Below are positions 59,201 to 64,000 of a stretch of 64,000 nt of DNA, one piece after another; the stretch's first letter is position 1, and each line of letters begins with the position of its first letter. The stretch spans positions 62,001 through 126,000 of the forward strand of contig JABLXE010000013.1 of NCBI GenBank assembly GCA_013178225.1, in the 5' to 3' direction. Made by a program: the position numbers and the translations under genes. Under the pieces are notes generated by a model. It was not told the origin of the DNA. It saw nothing but the letters and a program-made list of their open reading frames with translations, and did no database searches. This DNA is from Methanotrichaceae archaeon. GTDB taxonomy: Archaea; Halobacteriota; Methanosarcinia; Methanotrichales; Methanotrichaceae.

Positions 59201-60277
59201 TCACGATCCGGAGAACGGAAAGATCCTAAAGGAGGTCTGCTGCGATATGATCAATATCAGTACCAGTAATAGGACTATCCAGACTGCGATTGCGACAAAG
59301 GTAGCCCTCTTGGCCGCCTCTGCCTCCCACCAGTCTCTGGGACCGATTCCCTGAGCCAGGAAAGTGGCCACTCCGGCCAGGTTCACGCAGATGACGTTCA
59401 CCAGGAAGAGCAGCAGCGCTCCGAAGGCCAGCGTCTCGTGACCGGATCCGAGCAGGAGCCCGCAGGCCACCAGCGGGGGCAGGAGAGCAACGGCCACCGC
59501 CACGCCGATCAGCACCGCCGGAGCCGCGGTTGTAAAGGACAGCGCCCCTGCGGCTCCGGAGGTCAGCGCCAGGACGATATCCATGAGGCCTACTCGAGTG
59601 CGGGTGGCAATCTCGCTGAGCGTTGGGTCGACCGGCAACACCGATCCGATAAAGACGGACAGGGACAGGGCGATCAATATCCCCATCAGATTGGTCCTTA
59701 AAGCGCTCTTGGCCAGCGGCAGGTCTCCGAGGGTGGTGGCCAGGGACAGGGCCACGTTTGGCCCCAGCATGGGGGCTATGACCATGGCCCCGATGATCAC
59801 CGCCACGTTGTTGTTCAAAACTCCAATCGCGGCCACAATTGATGAGAGCACGATCATCACCAGGTAGATATTGGTAGCCTTGGCCGCCTCCTGCAGATCC
59901 TGGTACAGCTCCTCCCGGCTGATGCGCTCAGGGTTCTTCTTTTCCGGCTCTTCTTCTGTGCCTTTCTCTTCCTTTTCGGGAACGGCAGGAAGCGATGCCT
60001 CTACAGGAAGAATATTTATTCGAAAGCCGTCGTCCTGTCCGAAACGCTCCCCCAGCAGATCCAGAAGGTCCTGACTCCCCTCCGCCTGAATCAGCATCTT
60101 GATGAGAATTTGGTTGGTGGAAAACCGGTCCTTCCACACCCCCAGTACCGGCAGCTTCCAGGAGCCGGTCATCTGCTGCATTCGAACGTCCAGTATCTCC
60201 GGCCGGCCGCTTATCGCCTCCTCCACGGCTTTTAGCCGGTCTTCGGGAAGAGTCATCTCCAACAGACGAAGAGCCAT
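59201..60277 (-). CDS. DUF389 (TIGR00341) membrane protein
   Basis: The 358-residue protein has a soluble N-terminal part (MALRLLEMTLPEDRLKAVEE) and an acidic/Glu-rich linker (EKEEKGTEEEPEKKNPERIS). About six hydrophobic helices follow, with AAIGVLNNNVAVIIGAMVIA, PMLGPNVALSLATTLGDLPL and ALLPPLVACGLLLGSGHE. These are the DUF389 signatures (NxxAVIIGAMxIxPLMxP). The family is an uncharacterised membrane family. It starts 28 bases after the second CoA-transferase fusion's stop. Confidence 0.88.
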   Translation of the reverse strand: MALRLLEMTLPEDRLKAVEEAISGRPEILDVRMQQMTGSWKLPVLGVWKDRFSTNQILIKMLIQAEGSQDLLDLLGERFGQDDGFRINILPVEASLPAVPEKEEKGTEEEPEKKNPERISREELYQDLQEAAKATNIYLVMIVLSSIVAAIGVLNNNVAVIIGAMVIAPMLGPNVALSLATTLGDLPLAKSALRTNLMGILIALSLSVFIGSVLPVDPTLSEIATRTRVGLMDIVLALTSGAAGALSFTTAAPAVLIGVAVAVALLPPLVACGLLLGSGHETLAFGALLLFLVNVICVNLAGVATFLAQGIGPRDWWEAEAAKRATFVAIAVWIVLLLVLILIISQQTSFRIFPFSGS

Positions 60278-60304
60278 AATTCGAGTCTCCTAAAGGATTT
60301 GTAT

Positions 60305-62257
60305 CTACTGCGATTTGAACATAGCTCTCATGTCGTAGAAACCGGACTCGTTCTTGCGGGTCACGTCAAAGCCCGTCTTGCTGAAGAGATTGAAAACCGC
60401 CTGATTTCCGGCCAGGACCTCTGCAGTGAAGCCTAAAAGCCCCTGTTTCTTGGCAAGATAGGTCAGATAAGCCAATAGCTCTTTTCCAACGCCCCGGCTC
60501 TGGTACTCGTCTCTTACCACCAGAGCGATCTCCGCCGTATGCATGTCCCGGTTTAGCGCATACTGTCCCAGCCCGGAGATGATCTCCTTTCCCTCCTTCT
60601 TTGTCAGGGCCAGGATCACCATCTTTTGAGTATAATCGACCGCCACAAAATCTTGCAGCACTTCATGTGGTATATCCTTTCGGACCGACAGGAACCTCTG
60701 GTACATGGTTTCATCGGAAAGAGAGTAGAAGAAATCCTTGAGCAGGGGCTCGTCGCTGATCTTTACCGGTCGCAAGAACAGGCGCATCCCTCCTTTGGCC
60801 GTCCGGCAGGTCTCCAGGTCCTCCGGATATTCGCCCCGTCTGCCGGTAACGAAGGCCTGGTCCGGATAGATGAGAGAGGCCCTCTTGGCCTCATCAATCA
60901 GCCAGGGCCGAAAATCGGGATGGGCTATGGCTATCAGGTCCATGGCCCTCTCCCGGATGCTTTTTCCGTGCAGGTAGGCAATCCCGAACTCGGTGACCAC
61001 GTACTGAACGTCTCCCCGGGTCAGGGTGACGCCTGCCCCCTCTCTTAGGAAGGGGACTATCCTGGACACCTGACCGTCCCCGGCCGTGGACGGAAGGGCC
61101 AGGATGGTCTTTCCGCCGGGAGCCATAACCGCTCCCCTCATGAAATCGGCCTGTCCTCCGATGCCGCTGTAAAAGAGATGGCCCAGCGACTCGGCCGTGG
61201 CCTGGCCGGTGAGGTCCACCTCCAGGGCGCTGTTTATGGCCGTCATGCCCTTGTTGCGGGCGATGATCAGGGGATTATTGGTGTAGTCGATGGTCCTGAA
61301 CTCTATTCCCGGATTTTCGTCCAGGTAGCGGTAGGTCTCCCTCCTGCCCATGCAGAAAGTGGCAACGGTCTTTCCGGCATGAATGGATTTTTCGCTGTTG
61401 TCAACCACTCCATTCCTCATGAGGTCGGCAATGCCGTCGCTGAAGAGCTCAGTATGCACACCCAGATGTCGTTTCTTGGACAGGCTGGCAATAACGGCAC
61501 CAGGGATGCTCCCGTATCCCACCTGGATGGTGGACCCGTCCTCAACTATGCGGGCCACGTATTTGCCAATCCTGCGGGCCACGTCTCCGGGTACGGATTC
61601 GATGTACTCCAGAAGGGGCTCGTCCTTCCGCACCACGAAATCTACGTCATCGATGTGGATATTCCCGTCTCCGGATACGGTGGGCATTTGGGAATTGGCC
61701 TGAACCACTACCTTCGAGGCTTTCTCGGCTGCGGCCTTTACGATGTCCACGCTTATCCCCAGGTTCATGTTGCCCTCTTTATCGGGAAGAGATGTCTGGA
61801 TGAGGGCCATGTCCAGGGGAGTCCTGCCGGAGCTTATGAGATTCGGCAGGGCTGATAGGAAGACCGGCGTATAGTCAGCTGCTGCCTTGTTGACCGCAGG
61901 TCTGGTGTTCTCAGAAATGAAAAACGATTTCAGGCGGAAGTTATGCCTGAACTTCTCATCGGTATAGGGAGCCACCCCCAGAGAGACTATGCTGATCAGT
62001 TCCGCATCCAGGAAGGCCTTGGGGTAATTCTGAAGATAGCTCACCAGCTGCTGGACAAGGTACTGGGGCTCGCCACATCCTGTTCCCAGAAATATCCGGT
62101 CTCCGGGCAAAATCTCCTGGAAAATGAACCGCTCCTGCTCCCGAAATTTGTCCGGCCAGAGCTTTTTCATCTCTTCCACAGTAATTGGATCTCTTGCGGA
62201 TGTCTCAGGCAAATCAAGCATCTCTCTGCTCCGATTCGGGTTTCTGCTTAAAACCAT
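60305..62257 (-). CDS. Acetyl-CoA hydrolase/CoA-transferase fused to a GNAT domain, copy 2
   Basis: The 650-residue protein has the same order as the fusion at 55978: a CoA-transferase core (GDRIFLGTGCGEPQYLVQQL, ALIQTSLPDKEGNMNLGISV, YTNNPLIIARNKGMTAINSA, YSGIGGQADFMRG) and a C-terminal GNAT domain (ALVVRDEYQSRGVGKELLAY). It differs by a longer N-terminus and many substitutions, so the duplication is not recent. It heads a leftward run with DUF389 and MscS. Confidence 0.88.
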   Translation of the reverse strand: MVLSRNPNRSREMLDLPETSARDPITVEEMKKLWPDKFREQERFIFQEILPGDRIFLGTGCGEPQYLVQQLVSYLQNYPKAFLDAELISIVSLGVAPYTDEKFRHNFRLKSFFISENTRPAVNKAAADYTPVFLSALPNLISSGRTPLDMALIQTSLPDKEGNMNLGISVDIVKAAAEKASKVVVQANSQMPTVSGDGNIHIDDVDFVVRKDEPLLEYIESVPGDVARRIGKYVARIVEDGSTIQVGYGSIPGAVIASLSKKRHLGVHTELFSDGIADLMRNGVVDNSEKSIHAGKTVATFCMGRRETYRYLDENPGIEFRTIDYTNNPLIIARNKGMTAINSALEVDLTGQATAESLGHLFYSGIGGQADFMRGAVMAPGGKTILALPSTAGDGQVSRIVPFLREGAGVTLTRGDVQYVVTEFGIAYLHGKSIRERAMDLIAIAHPDFRPWLIDEAKRASLIYPDQAFVTGRRGEYPEDLETCRTAKGGMRLFLRPVKISDEPLLKDFFYSLSDETMYQRFLSVRKDIPHEVLQDFVAVDYTQKMVILALTKKEGKEIISGLGQYALNRDMHTAEIALVVRDEYQSRGVGKELLAYLTYLAKKQGLLGFTAEVLAGNQAVFNLFSKTGFDVTRKNESGFYDMRAMFKSQ

Positions 62258-62384
62258 TTTATTGGAGTTTTTCTTATATCTTTAATGTAATTATGATTCG
62301 ACGGTATTTATTTCTGTCGTCTTGGACGAAGAACAATTACCAATAGTATTATCCTGGCAGATGGGCAATCAGGCATCCACCTGG

Positions 62385-62855
62385 CTAATAGGATGAGGCC
62401 CAAGCCTTCTTTCGATAGGCAATCATAGTCTTCCAGCATCTTGGGGATCTGATCTCGGTTACAGACCAAATTGACACCATTAGTGGAAGTACGATCAAGC
62501 TTCCGTTCCCGTCCTCGAAAGGGTCGGCGGCCTTCGACGCATTTTGCATCACAGATTCTAGTGTCGGATCTGGAACAAAGGGTCCGGTTGCCGTAAATGA
62601 ACGCTGGCTGCGGCATGATGATACGAATAGCAGAACTGCAATTATCTCCGGGGCACCGTGGGAATCGAGCCGCTCGATGGCATTGCTGAATTCCAGGAAT
62701 CCCAGCTCACCCGTGCCAGGCAGGGATACTATTCGCGGGATACGCCCTTTGCGGCTTGGTTTCCGCCATCGCCCTCTGCCACCATGGATCCGGCCGCCGC
62801 CAGGATCAGTACCAGGAAAAATGATAGACAGTCTGACTCCCATAGTCCTTTTCAT
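62385..62855 (-). pseudogene. Decayed secreted-protein gene
   Basis: The frame starts MKRTMGVRLSIIF and then shifts. The neighbouring frame continues FLVLILAAAGSMVAEGDGGN, a good signal peptide. Further on, PDPTLESVMQNASKAADPFE looks coding in one frame and KMLEDYDCLSKEGLGLILLA in another. At least two frameshifts are needed to join these pieces. The family is not recognised. It lies 20 bases after the ZinT-like gene in the same direction. Confidence 0.45.
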
Positions 62856-62875
62856 ACGCCAAATGCTCCAAAAAA

Positions 62876-63553
62876 TTATGCTGAGTCGTTCTTCTCGCTT
62901 AGAGCATTTGCAGCGCTGGATGCAGCCTCGTAGACCGGCTCCATAAGGGGATCATCGAGCAGCTGTTCGGTGTTCACCCATCTCCCGTTCCATTTATCTA
63001 AGGAGATTGAGCTGGTTGCAGCTTTCTGGGCTGCGACGACCAAGTCTCCAATCATCTCCGCTTCGGCAGCGTAGGCGTTCGCTACCGTCTTTGCGTTGGT
63101 TCCTTCAGCAGCCATGGTTGGATACCACATCTCGTAGGCGGGATTCTCCATCAGGATATCGAAGCATAGCTTGCCGTATCTCATATGCCAGTGAGAAAGC
63201 CCGGCTTCTTCGTGGACATCAGTGGCAATCACATGTTTATATTCCGAGCAGCCATACTGATCCGATCGCAGATTGAACATGTGCCACTCAAGTTGATATC
63301 CCTGAAAGTTAACGGTCTTGGATCCAACGTAGTCATATTCGCCTTTGCACTTGACCGAGCCGTCGGGGCTATAGAATGTGATGTTGTTTCCTGATATCTC
63401 GATGTCCCCGAAGTCGGTCTTCTGCATGGCATGGAAGAAATTGCTTACATCGTCGATGGCAAAATTGCCGCCCTCATCATCCGCCATGACAGAGATTGTG
63501 GCCAGCATCAAGACCATCACAGCGATAATACCTGAACTTTTCAATGTATTCAT
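62876..63553 (-). CDS. ZinT-like secreted metal-binding protein, apparently circularly permuted
   Basis: After a signal peptide (residues 1-24), the 225-residue protein has a ZinT/YodA-like core: VSNFFHAMQKTDFGDIEISG, GEYDYVGSKTVNFQGYQLEW, and metal-ligand His residues in IATDVHEEAGLSHWHMRYG. The W-x-G-x-W segment normally at the ZinT N-terminus instead appears at the C-terminus (SISLDKWNGRWVNTEQLLDD then PLMEPVYEAASSA). The order is thus permuted. ZinT binds zinc or cadmium outside the cytoplasm. This assignment rests on remembered motifs. Confidence 0.6.
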   Translation of the reverse strand: MNTLKSSGIIAVMVLMLATISVMADDEGGNFAIDDVSNFFHAMQKTDFGDIEISGNNITFYSPDGSVKCKGEYDYVGSKTVNFQGYQLEWHMFNLRSDQYGCSEYKHVIATDVHEEAGLSHWHMRYGKLCFDILMENPAYEMWYPTMAAEGTNAKTVANAYAAEAEMIGDLVVAAQKAATSSISLDKWNGRWVNTEQLLDDPLMEPVYEAASSAANALSEKNDSA

Positions 63554-63747
63554 CTTTCAAACCTCTCTTCTATGTCGGATGCCGCTGCATCCGCAAGATG
63601 TAACTTTACAATTAGGTGTATTTCCAATTAATCCAAATAGAGTTAGAAATATAAATGAATCCTAACCATTTTAGAATCAGAACTGATAGATTGAGGTTTA
63701 ACAGTGTGGTCTAAAGATGAACTTTAGCATCGCTTTTGCATGGCTGC

Positions 63748-63999
63748 CTAGCTCCCATGAAAATGAGAACTCGCCCTATAGATCACGTAATTCGCCCCCT
63801 TCTGCTCTATTAGAGATTCGTATTCGGATGGCAGAAGAGACATGATGGGGCCGCTTCTTATGATCACTCTGTCCTGAGCTATGCGAAGCATCTCATCTAA
63901 AAACCCCTTGATCCCAGAACGGAGATCCCCACGTTCCCGAAAAGGCCTAAGGGGCGGATTGAAGGTGACTACATAGCGAAAACTCTTGGTTGGATAGTC
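63748..63999 (-). CDS. Partial gene at the window edge, function unknown
   Basis: A minus-strand frame without stops enters from the right edge and ends at TAG 63748-63750. It encodes 83 residues, including SFRYVVTFNPPLRPFRERGD and GFLDEMLRIAQDRVIIRSGP. No family is recognised from the C-terminal fragment alone. The start lies beyond the window. Confidence 0.5.
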   Translation of the reverse strand, partial: DYPTKSFRYVVTFNPPLRPFRERGDLRSGIKGFLDEMLRIAQDRVIIRSGPIMSLLPSEYESLIEQKGANYVIYRASSHFHGS

Positions 64000-64000
64000 A

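Overview
The window looks like a chromosomal segment of a methanogenic euryarchaeon, most plausibly of the Methanothrix (Methanosaeta) type. This is inferred from archaeal signature genes: a proteasome-activating nucleotidase, aMBF1, archaeal AMP phosphorylase, PadR/KaiC-like regulators, a DUF835 protein, archaeal Ogg2, TATA boxes close to start codons, and a methanogen-style gas vesicle cluster. No methanogenesis gene is present, so the genus is an inference. No rRNA, tRNA or CRISPR array was seen.

Layout. 1-2613 is a high-GC block of bacterial flavour: a 2H phosphoesterase and a HAD hydrolase lie between two broken arylsulfatase 3' ends, followed by a truncated MFS gene. 2631-6611 is a transporter operon (membrane protein, SulP, MFS). 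6612-24530 is a plastic accessory region. It holds small redox, membrane and secreted proteins (Rieske, methyltransferase-like, PsiE-like, Acg-type nitroreductase, WrbA, PNPOx-like, a rifampicin-phosphotransferase-like enzyme, two FAS1 proteins, SOUL, GAP family, DUF155), an intact anaerobic sulfatase maturase, an IS200/IS605 element with a solo end 12 kb away, and many gene remnants (gatB, FAS1, GAP, DUF1214). 24596-27754 is a single-chain Type IIG restriction-modification enzyme. 29261-30538 is a divergent ThiC paralogue between two copies of a GC-rich dispersed repeat.

32459-39638 is a leftward housekeeping series: aMBF1, Sua5, nucleotidyltransferase, AMP phosphorylase, HDAC-fold deacetylase, DUF89, MtnA, MtnP. 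It points to nucleotide and methylthioadenosine salvage. PAN diverges from it. 41123-43637 holds small genes, Ogg2 and a TPR protein.

43756-55141 is the most interesting part. A rightward gas vesicle cluster (gvpA x3, C-like, N, unknown, O, F, G, two small genes, J with a zinc ribbon, Hsp20-type H, K, L, M with a PH/GRAM-like tail) diverges from a leftward regulatory arm: response regulator, PAS histidine kinase, Cys-rich DUF835 protein, PadR regulator, KaiC-like ATPase. The gvpA3-gvpC and gvpC-gvpN junctions carry hairpins that span stop codons. One of them buries the gvpC ribosome-binding site, which suggests cis control of subunit stoichiometry. The arrangement recalls the haloarchaeal gvpACNO / gvpDE-FGHIJKLM layout with different regulators.

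55214-62257 contains a conserved unknown protein and two paralogous CoA-transferase/GNAT fusions that bracket a MscS channel and a DUF389 membrane protein. 62385-63999 has a decayed secreted-protein gene, a ZinT-like protein whose segments appear circularly permuted, and a truncated gene at the window edge.
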